A DNA stretch of 64,000 nucleotides from Sedimentibacter sp. zth1 (GTDB lineage: Bacteria; Bacillota; Clostridia; Tissierellales; Sedimentibacteraceae): positions 868,001 to 932,000 of the forward strand of contig NZ_CP071445.1 of NCBI RefSeq assembly GCF_017352195.1, given 5' to 3'. Each line of letters opens with the position of its first letter. The first letter of the stretch is position 1. A model generated the notes under the pieces. It was given only the letters and a program-made list of their open reading frames with translations, searched no databases and had not been told where the DNA came from. Of this stretch, positions 25,934 through 35,868 are shown one piece after another. The translations under genes were made by a program, and so were the position numbers.

Positions 25934-27283
25934 ATGAATAATAGATCAAAATTAAATGTTTTTCATATAACAGAGCTTAAAAAGAATAAATATGTTATTT
26001 CTGCTGATGAAAATAAAATACATTATAGTAATGATTTAAAGAAAAAAGCTATTCTACTAAGTATGGAAGGCTATACTGCTAAACAAACATTTACTGAATG
26101 TGGTTTTGATATATCATACTTAGGTACTAGACCTACTGAGCAAATAAAAATATGGAAAAAGCAATATAAAATGAATGGATTTAGCACTTTTGAAAAAACA
26201 AAATCCAATTATAAAGCTAGAACTAATATATCAAAGGATATGCAAATAGCACATTTAAAAAAGGAATTAAAACAAGTAAAAGATGAATTAGCTTATATAA
26301 AAAAGTTAGAAAAAATAGAAAGTGAGGTGAAATTAGAGAGATATATTAAAAGTCAAAAATTCAAATTAATTAAATTAATTAGCGAAAAAAAACATATATC
26401 AATTAGTACATTATGCTCTTTAGCGAATGTATCTCGTTCTGGATACTACAATTATTTTTGTAACAAGTCTACTCTAAACAGAAAAAAACGCTCTTTAGCG
26501 TACATAAAAGATGTTAATTTAATAAAGAAAGTCTTTGCTTATAAAGGATTTAAAAAAGGTTCTCGCTGTGTAAAAGCACTGCTTCTCAATATGTATAATA
26601 CAGTAATGAGTCTAAATAAAATTCAAAAAATCATGAGAGAAAACGGAATGAAATCTCAAATTCGTAAAGCTAATGCTCATAGGAAGATGAATTTAAAACG
26701 ACAAGAATCTCATGTTATTCAAAATATACTTAAAAGACGTTTCAAGACTGGAATACCAAGAAATGTGCTCTTAACTGATATTACTTACTTATTCTATAAT
26801 AATCATAAAAAAAGAGCATATTTATCTGTTATTAAAGATGCTGAAACTAATGAAATTATCTCTTATGATATTAGTGAAAATCTAGACTTAAATATTGTAC
26901 TTAATACCATTAATAACTTAGAGTTAGATTCAGTATTTAATACTAGTAAAAATAATATTATTATACACTCTGATCAAGGTTCACAGTATACAACATCCAA
27001 ATATCAAAATAAAATTAAAGAACTGGGACTTATCCAATCGATGTCAAGAAGGGCTAATTGCTGGGATAACGCACCTATAGAATCTTTTTTTGGAACTTTA
27101 AAACAAGAAATAAGCATCAATAGTTTACAAAGCTTTACAGAATTAAAGAACTATATTAATGTATATATTAATTATTATAATAATGAAAGACCCCAACTAT
27201 CACTAAATAATATAACTCCAATAAAAAAGCTACATGATTTATTAAGTATGGGGTCTAAAAATTGTTCTTTACAATGGTGTTAA
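25934..27283 (+). CDS. IS3-family transposase (single ORF)
   Basis: 449 aa from the ATG at 25934, behind GGAGG. The N-terminal part has a helix-turn-helix of the IS3 OrfA type (KKKAILLSMEGYTAKQT) and a leucine-rich coiled coil (MQIAHLKKELKQVKDELAYI). The C-terminal rve domain shows the DDE triad: LLTDITYLF, IIHSDQGSQYT and NAPIESFFGTLKQE. OrfA and OrfB parts are fused in one frame rather than joined by frameshifting. Terminal repeats could not be defined with confidence. Confidence 0.85.
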   Translation: MNNRSKLNVFHITELKKNKYVISADENKIHYSNDLKKKAILLSMEGYTAKQTFTECGFDISYLGTRPTEQIKIWKKQYKMNGFSTFEKTKSNYKARTNISKDMQIAHLKKELKQVKDELAYIKKLEKIESEVKLERYIKSQKFKLIKLISEKKHISISTLCSLANVSRSGYYNYFCNKSTLNRKKRSLAYIKDVNLIKKVFAYKGFKKGSRCVKALLLNMYNTVMSLNKIQKIMRENGMKSQIRKANAHRKMNLKRQESHVIQNILKRRFKTGIPRNVLLTDITYLFYNNHKKRAYLSVIKDAETNEIISYDISENLDLNIVLNTINNLELDSVFNTSKNNIIIHSDQGSQYTTSKYQNKIKELGLIQSMSRRANCWDNAPIESFFGTLKQEISINSLQSFTELKNYINVYINYYNNERPQLSLNNITPIKKLHDLLSMGSKNCSLQWC

Positions 27284-27303
27284 TTTAAAGAGCCGCAAAA
27301 ATA

Positions 27304-27344
27304 AACCCATAAAATGACTGGATTTGTCAATTCCATGGGTTTTT
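27304..27344 (-). terminator. Hairpin terminator behind module M
   Basis: AACCCATaaaatgac...ATGGGTT stem downstream of the 27403-27660 gene; on the minus strand it ends in a T-rich run (TTTATTTTTG). Member of a seven-copy family with a conserved loop. Confidence 0.65.
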
Positions 27345-27402
27345 CTAATTATATGTAATTAGAATTCTATTTATTCTGCAGTTAGTCCTTCTAAATCAAT
27401 AG

Positions 27403-27660
27403 CTATTCTGTTTTCCTAAAAATATTTAATTGCTCATTAGCATCCCATTTATCAGGAACTTTCCTACTTCTAGAATACCATTTACAACCCTCTTCAATCC
27501 ACCTATTTCTCCATTCTTCAAAAGTGCTGTTTTTCTTATCAAAATCATCATAACCATATTGAAATCCACAACATGGACAAATCTCATCCGATGCAATTCC
27601 ATTTGTGTATGGTTGTTCAAATAGTCCATCGTAATTACAAACTAAGCATGTATAGCCCAC
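27403..27660 (-). CDS. CPCC-type cysteine-rich immunity protein
   Basis: 85 aa from a GTG behind AAGGAGGAAATTAA. The protein has CLVCNYDG and then EICPCCGFQYGYDD, the pattern of the cysteine-rich CPCC family found behind polymorphic toxins. Four Cys probably bind zinc. It starts 12 bases after the toxin tip (27673) and should neutralise it. Appears intact, although its toxin gene has been cut by IS21. Confidence 0.75.
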   Translation of the reverse strand: MGYTCLVCNYDGLFEQPYTNGIASDEICPCCGFQYGYDDFDKKNSTFEEWRNRWIEEGCKWYSRSRKVPDKWDANEQLNIFRKTE

Positions 27661-27672
27661 TTAATTTCCTCC

Positions 27673-28398
27673 TTAATTTCCAGGTTGACCATTCCAATAG
27701 TCAATACCTTTGTCAGGTTTATAGAAAGTTTTTGTTGTTCCGTTAGAATTGTAAGACCCAAATGTATTTGTGTTACTATCATAAACTCTAATAGTTCCAT
27801 TTGAATCTACTTTCACATCATAATTTCTACGATTATTATAGAAGTCATTAGCTTGACTTGCATAATCCTGCTCTGAAGTTGCATCAAAATCACCACCAGG
27901 TCTATCATAATGGTCAGTCAATGTATCTTGATTACCCCAATTATTATCTTTACTAGTCCCCTTACTACCACTAGTTAAATTATCCCAAGAAGCGGACATT
28001 ACATTTTTCCCACCATGAAAACTTAATACTCCAGAAGCTAGTAATTCTGCTGAAAATTCCATTGCTGGCACGGCAATAGCTTCTCTACCCTTTATTTTAG
28101 CAGCATAGCCTCCAACTCTTACTACTGCTGAAGCTCCTGTTTTAACAACTCCCCATACTGTTTCGGCTACACCAAGTTCAAATGATATTACATCTCCAAT
28201 TTTTTTACCAACATTATAACATCCATCATATGTAACATTTGGTGCTATTATATTAGATTCAAATGATTGTAACCCTTGTGACATACCTGATGAATATTTT
28301 TCATCATTATTACCTACAATTGAACGTAACTGGTCTAATTGATTAGCATGTGTGTTTTGCAAGTAAAAAATACACAATGTAGCTTCTTTTTTTTGCAT
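27673..28398 (-). CDS. Rhs toxin tip of module M, now fused to an IS21 end
   Basis: 241 codons. The first 17 (MQKKEATLCIFYLQNT) come from the IS21 terminus; HANQLDQLRSIVG onward is Rhs linker type 1, followed by WDNLTSGSKGTSKDN and a variable toxin. The tip has GNQDTLTDHYDRPGGDFDA, GTIRVYDSNTNTFGSYN and ends DYWNGQPGN, a pattern I associate with BECR-fold RNase toxins of Rhs/CDI proteins. The Rhs core that should deliver it lies beyond the IS. The accidental fusion could be made in the cytoplasm if transcribed from the IS. Confidence 0.65.
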   Translation of the reverse strand: MQKKEATLCIFYLQNTHANQLDQLRSIVGNNDEKYSSGMSQGLQSFESNIIAPNVTYDGCYNVGKKIGDVISFELGVAETVWGVVKTGASAVVRVGGYAAKIKGREAIAVPAMEFSAELLASGVLSFHGGKNVMSASWDNLTSGSKGTSKDNNWGNQDTLTDHYDRPGGDFDATSEQDYASQANDFYNNRRNYDVKVDSNGTIRVYDSNTNTFGSYNSNGTTKTFYKPDKGIDYWNGQPGN

Positions 28399-28423
28399 AG
28401 TGCACTTGCTACAAATTTATATA

Positions 28424-29149
28424 TTATTTTTGATTAGTTAGTGCTTGTGCAAGCCTGTTGCTTTCACCTGGGAAAGAAACAATGCTCGCATGATGCACAA
28501 GTCTATCAATCAAGGCAGCAGTAAGTTTTGTATCTCCAAAAACCGATGACCATTGACCAAACTCAAGGTTTGTAGTTACAATTATACTTTGCTTTTCATA
28601 ACATTCTGATATTACATTAAACAATAATTCTGATCCTATTTTATCAAATGGTACATACCCAACTTCATCTAAAATTAACAATTCATTTTTCTTCAATCTG
28701 TTTCTAAATTGACGTATGTTACCCTGATTATATTTATATACTAAAGTTTCAACGAGTTCAGAAACCCTAAAAAATTGTACATTTAGTCCTTTCCTGCAAG
28801 CCTCTATTGATAAGGCCGTAGCCATATGTGTTTTACCAGTTCCTACGTTACCCATTAAAACTATGTTTTCCTTATTTTTTATCCATTCTAATGATATTAA
28901 TCTTTCTTTGTTACATGTTGATGGAAAGATTATTTCGTCAAATTTATATCCTTCAAATGTTTTAATTTGAGGAATATTTGATGTTTTTAATAATTTGCTA
29001 AGTTTAGCTCTTTTTCTGCCTTCTATTTCAGCATTTAAAACCTCATAAATATATTCTTTTTGCTTAGTTGTACTAGTTTCAATTAAATCATCTATATATG
29101 CTATTTTTAACTGTTTACATATATCCTTTATTGCTTCATTATTCAACAC
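28424..29149 (-). CDS. istB: IstB-like ATPase of IS21
   Basis: 241 aa. The AAA+ core has Walker A MGNVGTGKTHMAT and Walker B NELLILDEVGYV, then IIVTTNLEFGQW and the end TAALIDRLVHHASIV. IstB assembles on target DNA and stimulates the IstA transposase. It overlaps istA by 11 bases, as is usual. Intact. Confidence 0.93.
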   Translation of the reverse strand: MLNNEAIKDICKQLKIAYIDDLIETSTTKQKEYIYEVLNAEIEGRKRAKLSKLLKTSNIPQIKTFEGYKFDEIIFPSTCNKERLISLEWIKNKENIVLMGNVGTGKTHMATALSIEACRKGLNVQFFRVSELVETLVYKYNQGNIRQFRNRLKKNELLILDEVGYVPFDKIGSELLFNVISECYEKQSIIVTTNLEFGQWSSVFGDTKLTAALIDRLVHHASIVSFPGESNRLAQALTNQK

Positions 29150-30641
29150 TTACACCTCCATGTGATAATTTATTATATTTGCATAAATTTATTGATGATT
29201 CTTTTATATCCTTTGGAGTGTAATTTTCATTTATATCACTTTTGTAAATTCCACTATGTTCAGAATTATCGTATAAAGCAGCGGTTATCGTTGAAATACT
29301 ATTGTTATGATTATATTGTCCTATACATACTGATATGTCCTTGATATTGTATACATTTAACCAATTAATACAGGCTGATATTCTTTCTTTTCGAACATCT
29401 AAATTTTCTATGCTTATATATTCTTTTAGTTCTTTTGGTAACATCTTTGTAAATTGTGAATGTATTACACTTCTTGGCTTTTTACTATATCCTTTAAATA
29501 CTTCTATCCATGGAACCTCATGGATTTTATCTGTATATGGTCTTGGTATTGATGTAATCATGTTATATTTTGTGTCTAATATATCTATTTTGTCCCATGT
29601 AACCTTTACAGGAAGGCTTGTACCTATATTGACTCCAAATATCTTTATATCTGTATTATCTACCTTGATTTCACCGTATTTATTAACAGTTTTACTTTCT
29701 AATCTATATATTTCATATTCTGTATCTGGTAACTTTTTTAAATTCTTTTTATCTTCTTCCCATAATTCATGTATCTTTTGATCTTTTGCGTAATGTACAC
29801 GTTGCATATCTTTTTTAGTTCTCTTATCAAGTTCATTTTCCAATGTTTCAAAGCTTTTAAATATTGGTATTGGAACACAAAAATTTCGTCTTACATATCC
29901 ACATTTATTCTCTACATTTCCTTTTTCATTTCCAGCTGCTGCATTGCAAAATATTGATTTAAAGCCATAATGACTTTTAAATCTTAAAAAGCTATCGGTT
30001 AATATTCTTTCATCACCTTTTTGTATTTTTACTACTGCTGCTGATAAATTATCAAACCATATTGACTGAGGCACACCACCTGATTTCTTAAATAGCTTTT
30101 TTAATCCTTCTAAAAAACACTCTTGGTTTTCTGATGGAACTGGTTGTACAAAAGCATTATTGCTATATGGATAGCTTAATACCAATACTTTTACATCGAC
30201 AAAATTTGCTTCCTTACTAACTTGCATTGTGTAAAAATCAACCTGTGCTTCTCCTGGTTCATGTTCAAGCCTTTCATATGACGGTGAACTTTCAATTTTC
30301 ATTAATGCTTTAGTTTTTTCTACATAGGCACATACTGTTCTATATCCACCTTTAAATCCATGTTCATTACATAATCTATTATATATTGCTTTCGCTGTAT
30401 GCCTTTGCTTTTTAGGTACTAATTTATCTTCATTTAACCATGTATCAACTATTTCTTTGTATGGTTCCATTACTGGTGATTTTTTTGTTCTCTTTTTTAT
30501 TGGCTCATTCCAATTATCTTTATCAGCATATTTTTTTGCTGTTCTCCAATTAATATTTAGCTTTTCTTTAATTTGGTTAATATTTAGGTCTTCAAATTCT
30601 CTTAAATATTTGATATAATCTTGTTGAGGCACTTTTAACAT
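29139..30641 (-). CDS. istA: IstA transposase of IS21
   Basis: 500 aa. The N-terminal helix-turn-helix (INQIKEKLNINWRTAKKY) is followed by a DDE integrase core: GEAQVDFYTM, SIWFDNLSAAV and NEKGNVENKCGYVRR. A C-terminal beta domain (KTVNKYGEIKVDN) completes the family layout. Cuts and joins IS ends. Intact. Confidence 0.93.
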   Translation of the reverse strand: MLKVPQQDYIKYLREFEDLNINQIKEKLNINWRTAKKYADKDNWNEPIKKRTKKSPVMEPYKEIVDTWLNEDKLVPKKQRHTAKAIYNRLCNEHGFKGGYRTVCAYVEKTKALMKIESSPSYERLEHEPGEAQVDFYTMQVSKEANFVDVKVLVLSYPYSNNAFVQPVPSENQECFLEGLKKLFKKSGGVPQSIWFDNLSAAVVKIQKGDERILTDSFLRFKSHYGFKSIFCNAAAGNEKGNVENKCGYVRRNFCVPIPIFKSFETLENELDKRTKKDMQRVHYAKDQKIHELWEEDKKNLKKLPDTEYEIYRLESKTVNKYGEIKVDNTDIKIFGVNIGTSLPVKVTWDKIDILDTKYNMITSIPRPYTDKIHEVPWIEVFKGYSKKPRSVIHSQFTKMLPKELKEYISIENLDVRKERISACINWLNVYNIKDISVCIGQYNHNNSISTITAALYDNSEHSGIYKSDINENYTPKDIKESSINLCKYNKLSHGGVSVE

Positions 30642-30785
30642 CCTTTCGTTCTCCTTCGTTAGTTCTTATCAAACATAACGATAACGGATTGTTTGGTTGT
30701 TAGCAAGTGTCTTTTTTTAACATTTTATACTATGCATTTTTAGGCGGCTATACTGTGTACTTTTATTATGCCATAAACAGCATGT

Positions 30786-31174
30786 CCTTCTAGTTCATTA
30801 TTTGCTACTAAATCACCTATTCCTTTAAATACATCACCAGTACCGCACCAAATTTTTTGATACCATTTTAATTCTTTATCTTCCTCTATTGTATTCCACT
30901 CTAGTTCAGCACTTCCTACTATACTTTCTATCGCTTCTTGATTTTCTTGTGCTATTTCTTTTGCTGTTACTATTACATCATATTTTTCTACTCCAGTACT
31001 GATTATTTCTTTTGTATCAAAATTATTTTTATAAATTTCTGTAATTGTTACAGTACGTTCATATGTATATATTATTCTACTACCATTATCATCTTTAATT
31101 GCTTTATCCAAATTACCATATTCAATATTTTTAGTATCAAGATAATATGTATATGGTCGTAACTCTCTCATCAA
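30786..31174 (-). pseudogene. Rhs module M, upstream fragment
   Basis: Starts MMRELRPYTYYLD, directly behind a RAYT remnant, so the Rhs core is gone. It holds the conserved post-core region (NGSRIIYTYERTVTIT, GVEKYDVIVTAKE) and the start of linker type 1 (KWYQKIWCGTGDVFKGIGD), cut by IS21 after ELEGHA. The remainder continues at 28350. The frame ends a few codons inside the IS. Confidence 0.75.
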
Positions 31175-31395
31175 GTTAGCAATTTATCTTCATCTAATTT
31201 TAATCAACAAATGCATATGATTATCCATAATACAATAAGCAATTATACAAAATTCTAGCTCTTCTCTTATTTCTTTTAATATTTCTAGAATTTTATTTTT
31301 GTATATAGAACTCATAAATATTTTTTTTTATTTATTCCTCTTATCATTATGTGATATATTCCAGTAGAACTTATTACCCGTGCTTGTCTTGGCAT
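31175..31395 (-). pseudogene. RAYT/IS200-like transposase remnant 1
   Basis: On the minus strand an ATG at 31395 begins MPRQARVISSTGIYHIMIRG, the standard start of REP-associated tyrosine transposases. After a frame break it resumes with a segment including CIMDNHMHLLIK, the HUH metal motif. It then ends and runs straight into the Rhs fragment. Two sister remnants lie at 50828 and 52981 in the same arrangement. Confidence 0.75.
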
Positions 31396-31556
31396 ATTTC
31401 ACCTCAATCTTTTATTGTTTTATTATAGTTTTTCTGTACTACTGTTTTTATATTTTGTCAATTTAAAAGAACCGTCCCTATGTTTTTCCACATACTTTTT
31501 TTGTTCTTTAAATAGCCTCTTATTCTCTCTACCCGCTACATGTTCCACTATAGTTT

Positions 31557-31877
31557 TTAGATAAATAAGCCGGAAAAGACAGCTAATGTCCATAATGAAA
31601 CTACAGCATTTATTAATGTTCCTAAAACTGTAAATAATTTATTCTTCTCCTTATGAAACAGTCCAATAATTCCTAATATTAAGCCTAATGGTTTTGTAAT
31701 CAATTCTACTTTACTTCCGATATTGAGTATCTGAACTTGCAAAAATAACGTTTCTCCAAACTTGTGGTTTAAGTACGAAGATAGGGCCAAATAAATTGCG
31801 ACTGAAAGTAGCACATTAAATATACCTAATACAAATGAAATCAGCCCTGTTATTGAGTAATTATGCTTATTTGACAT
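31557..31877 (-). CDS. Three-helix membrane protein, module L
   Basis: 106 aa from the ATG at 31877; a TTG four codons upstream is also possible. Helices lie at about 10-33, 54-74 and 84-104 (LGLILGIIGLF, VSLWTLAVF). It lies behind the toxin of module L with the zinc-ribbon protein in between. A near-identical copy is at 51187. It may help protect against a membrane-acting toxin; the function is inferred from position. Confidence 0.65.
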   Translation of the reverse strand: MSNKHNYSITGLISFVLGIFNVLLSVAIYLALSSYLNHKFGETLFLQVQILNIGSKVELITKPLGLILGIIGLFHKEKNKLFTVLGTLINAVVSLWTLAVFSGLFI

Positions 31878-31909
31878 ATTAATTATCAACTCCCTAAATC
31901 ATAATATTT

Positions 31910-32206
31910 TTATCCTTTAATCGGTACAAATGGAAGTTGAACAAACCATATAAACAAGAGCATTAGCACCCCAAGTAAAATTGCCTGCCAACTGTTTAAG
32001 TCAAATCTGACAATTGCATAAATCATAGCAATTATCTCTAATAAATACAGAAGTGTATGCCATAGTGGCAGCTTTATTGTTCCTCCACATTCGTTGCAGA
32101 AATATGTATATCTGTAATCTACTAACTTTATTTTTTGCCAATATGATATAGTATACTTGCTGCAATTAGGGCATTTATATTTTGAATATCTTTTCAAAAA
32201 GTTCAT
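31910..32206 (-). CDS. Zinc-ribbon membrane protein (cxxc_20_cxxc-like), module L
   Basis: 98 aa. Two cysteine pairs, CPNCSKYT and FCNECGG, about 25 residues apart form a zinc ribbon, followed by two hydrophobic helices (about 50-68 and 74-92) and a PIKG end. This is the cxxc_20_cxxc protein layout. It begins 14 bases after the toxin stop, the usual immunity position. Copy at 51540. Confidence 0.7.
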   Translation of the reverse strand: MNFLKRYSKYKCPNCSKYTISYWQKIKLVDYRYTYFCNECGGTIKLPLWHTLLYLLEIIAMIYAIVRFDLNSWQAILLGVLMLLFIWFVQLPFVPIKG

Positions 32207-32219
32207 TGTACACCTTCCT

Positions 32220-33925
32220 TTACTTATAACCGTCTTTTTTCCATTTTGATTTTATTATATTGTCATATGAAATTATTTTATCATCCCGAACATATACTTG
32301 TATTGTAGCAACATCCAGTCCCTGATTCGTCTCAGTTCTTAATAGAATGTAAATATCACCTGCTTGTATAGTAACTCCATCTCTATTGTAAGTATCATTT
32401 TTGGGCTTATTCATACTGATACCAGTGTCTACACCGGAAGCTACTAACCCTATCCCGGTTTCCATTGCACCAAGTGCCCCTAGCCCAATATTTTTTGCAG
32501 TATTTCCAATAGATGCTTTTCCATTTTGTTCTACATCAATAACGAATGCAGTTAGTGTCCCAAGAACAGGTCCAACTGCAGGTATAGTACCTCCTAAAAA
32601 GCATATAACATCATCGCGTTTTTGAAGATCATGTATGTCGTCAAGAGAAAAAGTATGTGCTATATCAGTTGATACTCTTGTGGTTCTATCGCTGCTTGCA
32701 AAAGCATAGTCTTCCACATCGATACCATTTTTCATTTGAATTTCTTGTATAGCTCTTATGGTTGCATCCATACCTGACAGATTGTTCTTTGATTTGTAAT
32801 CATCGAACAAATTCCTCAATGCTAGGATAGTGTCTGAGTCAGTTTGTGATAGTTTAGTTTCACCCGTCCCCTCACTACCATTAGTTAAATCATCCCAAGA
32901 AGATGAATATTTTATATCATTATTGCCTAAAATCGAACGTAACAGATCTAATTTATTAGCATGTACTTCTAGTTCATTATTTAGTACTGAACCACCTATT
33001 TCTTTAACTACAGCATCAGCACCATACCAAATTTTTTGATGACATTTTAATTCTTTTTCTTCCTCTATTGTATTCCACTCTATCTCAATACTTCCTGCTG
33101 ATATTTTTATAGCCTCTTGATTTGATTTTGCTAACTCTGCTGCTGTTACCGTTTCATCATATTTTTCTACTCCAGTACCAATTCTTTCTTTTGTATTATA
33201 ATCATTTCTATAAATTTCTGTAATTTTATAGTACGTTCATATGTATATATTATTCTACTACCATTGTCATCTTTAATTGCTTTATTCCAATCACCATATT
33301 CAGTATGTGTATCGGCAAGATAATATGTCTTTGGTCGTAATTTTCTCATCAACTCAGCATTTTGATGTGCTATGTTTTGCTTTTCTGTATACTTTCCTGT
33401 TTCTAAGAATTCATCTTCATCCTCAAACCATATTTTACTCATACTTGATATTTCACTATCCACTTCTGACCTTGACATAGCTAATATCTTTGATTCTGTA
33501 TATACCGCTAAGTGTCCTGTAGGGTCTACATAGTTTACTGGGTTGTTTAATGCATATGCATATTGGTTAAGTGATTGTGGATTTGATATATCACCTCTAT
33601 AGGTGTCTTCTGTCATAAATCTTCCTACATTTGGATTATACCATCTTGCATTCATATATACAAGTGATGCTTTACCATCATATAGATGTCCTGTATAGCC
33701 TCTTAAGTTATATGGTGATGTTATGCCTGTTTGTATGTTTCCAAATACGTCATATCTATAGTCTTCTATCTTGTCTCCATGTCTATCTCTTAAGGCTGTT
33801 GTTGATGATAATCCATCAAATTCATAGTACATTAGCCCGCCATTTGTATTTATTGTTTCTTCTTTTGATGGTGATATTCTTCCTTTTAGTCCAAACATCT
33901 TTTGTTGTGTACCTAAATTGTACAC
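32220..33925 (-). pseudogene. Rhs module L, core plus hydrophobic toxin, frameshifted
   Basis: The part from 33925 carries the Rhs core end (KMFGLKGRISPSKEET, RYDVFGNIQTG, PNVGRFMTEDTY, PVNYVDPTGH) and the post-core region. The frame breaks near 33225 (RTIKLQKF instead of RTVKITEI), where TTTTATAGTACG replaces TTTTTACAGTACG. It continues in the next frame to the short linker type 3 (YSSSWDDLTNGSEGTG) and a 210-residue toxin with glycine-rich hydrophobic stretches (AVGPVLGTLTAFVID, GLGALGAMETGIGL). A pore or membrane role is suggested by this and by the two membrane-protein partners. The 5' end is fused to an IS3-type end. Confidence 0.75.
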
Positions 33926-33960
33926 CTTTAAGGGGTCACTCCAAACCGTCCCTATGTTTT
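33903..33960. repeat. Terminal fragment of an IS3-type element
   Basis: GTGTACCTAAATTGTACACC followed by GGGTCACTCCAAACCGTCCC. The same string occurs at 41110, 44097, 49105, 51062 and 60163, three times behind a transposase remnant, so it is that element's right end. Here only the end is left, joined to the Rhs core. Confidence 0.7.
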
Positions 33961-34004
33961 CCCAAGGTGGTAACTGAGGATTTCTTCATTTTCCTTGATT
34001 TGTT

Positions 34005-34160
34005 TTTTATGCGGTTTATAATACAATTTTAATCCTTTTGTACGGTCTTATTTTGGTGTACGTACATGGAATTTCATATATTTTTCAGGTGGGGCTAACA
34101 ATGGTAACATTTATAGTAGTTGTGGTATTGGTTTCACTAGGCACTGGGTACTCCGCCCCA
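34005..34160. repeat. Unassigned dispersed repeat, copy 1 of 4
   Basis: Degenerate copies at 41205, 57600 and 61545 share GGTTTATAATAC, TGCGTACA.GGAATTTCA, TTTTTCAGG.GGGGCTAAC and GGTTTCGCTA.GCACTG. It always follows an immunity gene on the minus strand. No ORF is conserved among the copies. Origin unknown. Confidence 0.55.
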
Positions 34161-34162
34161 AT

Positions 34163-34202
34163 AAAAAGGTGATGGAGTGCAATTACTCCATCACCTTTTT
34201 AT
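34163..34202. terminator. Strong bidirectional hairpin terminator behind module K
   Basis: Perfect 16-bp stem AAAAAGGTGATGGAGT/ACTCCATCACCTTTTT with a 6-base loop, starting ten bases after the stop of the 34212 gene. T-runs stand on both strands. Confidence 0.85.
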
Positions 34203-34211
34203 TGACAACTA

Positions 34212-34862
34212 TCAATTAATGAAATAGATATTTGTATATAGAATATTGTTTGCTTTCAGGGAAAGACTAAACCTGAACTCACATTCTCCTTTGAAAGCTG
34301 AATAAAGCCTTTTAAGATACGTCATTTCATCATTGAGTTTATGGCTTTCTACTGACTTTCCCAATGTGCCGATAAAAACATCCTTATTTTTTGATTTATA
34401 ACTCTCGTTGATTAGCAACATGCTGTTCATGATTTCAAGAATCAATACGTCTTTTTTTGTCAAACAAGAATTTTTACTTATCCTATTCTTGAATGAATCA
34501 ACTAAAGCAGAAGACAGCACATGTTCTTTCGACAATAACCCAAAGGACTCTTTTATCAATTCTTTCAAGTCATTCTCAAAATCATCAGCACTAAGAACTA
34601 CTTTATATGTCTCTATATAGTTTGTATCTCCTTTTAATTGACTCCAGAATCTATTAAACATACCTATTACATAAACATTCTCATCTTCTGTCAGATTTGA
34701 TACGTCTTCTACATCCTCTTCCATATCCTTCAATTCTATAAGTATGTCATTTGCGAGTCTATATTTTAAGAAGTCATATTCGTTTGAATCAAATATTTCA
34801 TCAAAAACAGCATTTGCCCATTTTACAATTTCCACTAAGGAAATTTTATCTTTAAGAAACAA
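34212..34862 (-). CDS. Immunity-type protein of module K
   Basis: About 216 aa from a TTG at 34862. The frame stays open further up through IINYYNELLDKVEL to AAAGGGG, so the true start may be a non-ATG codon near 34890. All-helical, acidic (KDMEEDVEDVSNLTEDENVYVIG), soluble. Its position directly behind a toxin tip and in front of a terminator marks it as the antidote. No family assigned. Confidence 0.65.
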   Translation of the reverse strand: MFLKDKISLVEIVKWANAVFDEIFDSNEYDFLKYRLANDILIELKDMEEDVEDVSNLTEDENVYVIGMFNRFWSQLKGDTNYIETYKVVLSADDFENDLKELIKESFGLLSKEHVLSSALVDSFKNRISKNSCLTKKDVLILEIMNSMLLINESYKSKNKDVFIGTLGKSVESHKLNDEMTYLKRLYSAFKGECEFRFSLSLKANNILYTNIYFIN

Positions 34863-34913
34863 CTCAACTTTATCTAATAATTCATTGTAATAATTAATAA
34901 TTTCAGCCCCTTT

Positions 34914-35755
34914 CTATGGTAAAATATCGAGATATTCTCGCGTACCATCGATAACTCTAAATATTTTTTCTCCTATAACTGTACCATCATCAATGTTCTT
35001 TACAAAATGATACTCAATTCTTACTCCATCAGATTTGAAACTTTGAATACCTTTCTTCCAACTATCAATGTTGAAATCATCATAGCCTAAATCTTTCGCC
35101 ATTCTTGCATAATTGCCATTAGGGTCTTTAAGAGTTTTCAATTTATCCTCAACTTTCTTATAGTTGCTAAATAAATCACTCTTTGAAATCTTGTTAGCAA
35201 GTTTACCCGTCCCCTCACTACCACTAGTTAAATTATCCCAAGAGGCGGACATTACATTTTTTCCACCATGAATACTTAATGCTCCAGAAGCTAGTCCACT
35301 TACTGAAATTGATATTGCGGGCTCGGCAATAGCTTCTCTACCAGTTAATTTGGCAATGGAACCTCCAAATCCTACTAATGCTGAAGTTCCTAGTTTAATA
35401 CCCCCCCAAAAATGTTTCGGCTGCACCAAGTCCTAATGATATTACATCTCCAACTTTTTTACCAACATTATAACATCCATCGTATGTAACATTTGGTGCT
35501 ATTATATTAGATTCAAATGATTGTAACCCTTGTGACATACCTGACGAATATTTTTCATCATTTTTGCCTACAGTTGAACGTAACAAATCTAATTTATTAG
35601 CATGTACTTCTAGTTCATTATTTAGTACTGAACCACCTATTTCTTTAACTACAGCATCAGTACCATACAAATTTTTTTGATGACATTTTAATTCTTTTTC
35701 TTCCTCTATTGTATTCCACTCTAAATCAATACTTCCCGCTGATATTTTTATAGGT
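34914..35755 (-). pseudogene. Rhs toxin tip of module K, frameshifted in a C8 run
   Basis: No Rhs core: the sequence starts within the post-core region near 35755. The first frame runs through linker type 1 (KNDEKYSSGMSQGLQSF, YDGCYNVGKKVGD) to AAETF. There the plus-strand run of eight C at about 35400 shifts the frame; the rest (GTSALVGFGGSIAKL, WDNLTSGSEGTG) lies in another. The toxin (DLFSNYKKVEDKL ... GEKIFRVIDGTREYLDILP) is a small basic alpha+beta domain of unassigned type. Confidence 0.7.
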
Positions 35756-35868
35756 GTTATATTGTCAGTTTTGAATATATTTTGTAGTTAGCCAATTTTA
35801 ACCATGAAACAAAACCCACTTTTAAATAGATTCAGACAATACCTTTTGACTTATCATGTGACTTAATA

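Larger units (their letters stand above)
28352..30779 (-). mobile_element. IS21-family element inserted in module M
   Basis: About 2.43 kb with istA and istB on the minus strand. Ends show imperfect inverted repeats of the TGTTT..GCA..TAAAA..TACACA kind. The string GCATGT stands at 28346-28351 and 30780-30785, a 6-bp target duplication. Removing the element restores the linker HA-NQLDQLRS seen in sister modules. Confidence 0.85.
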
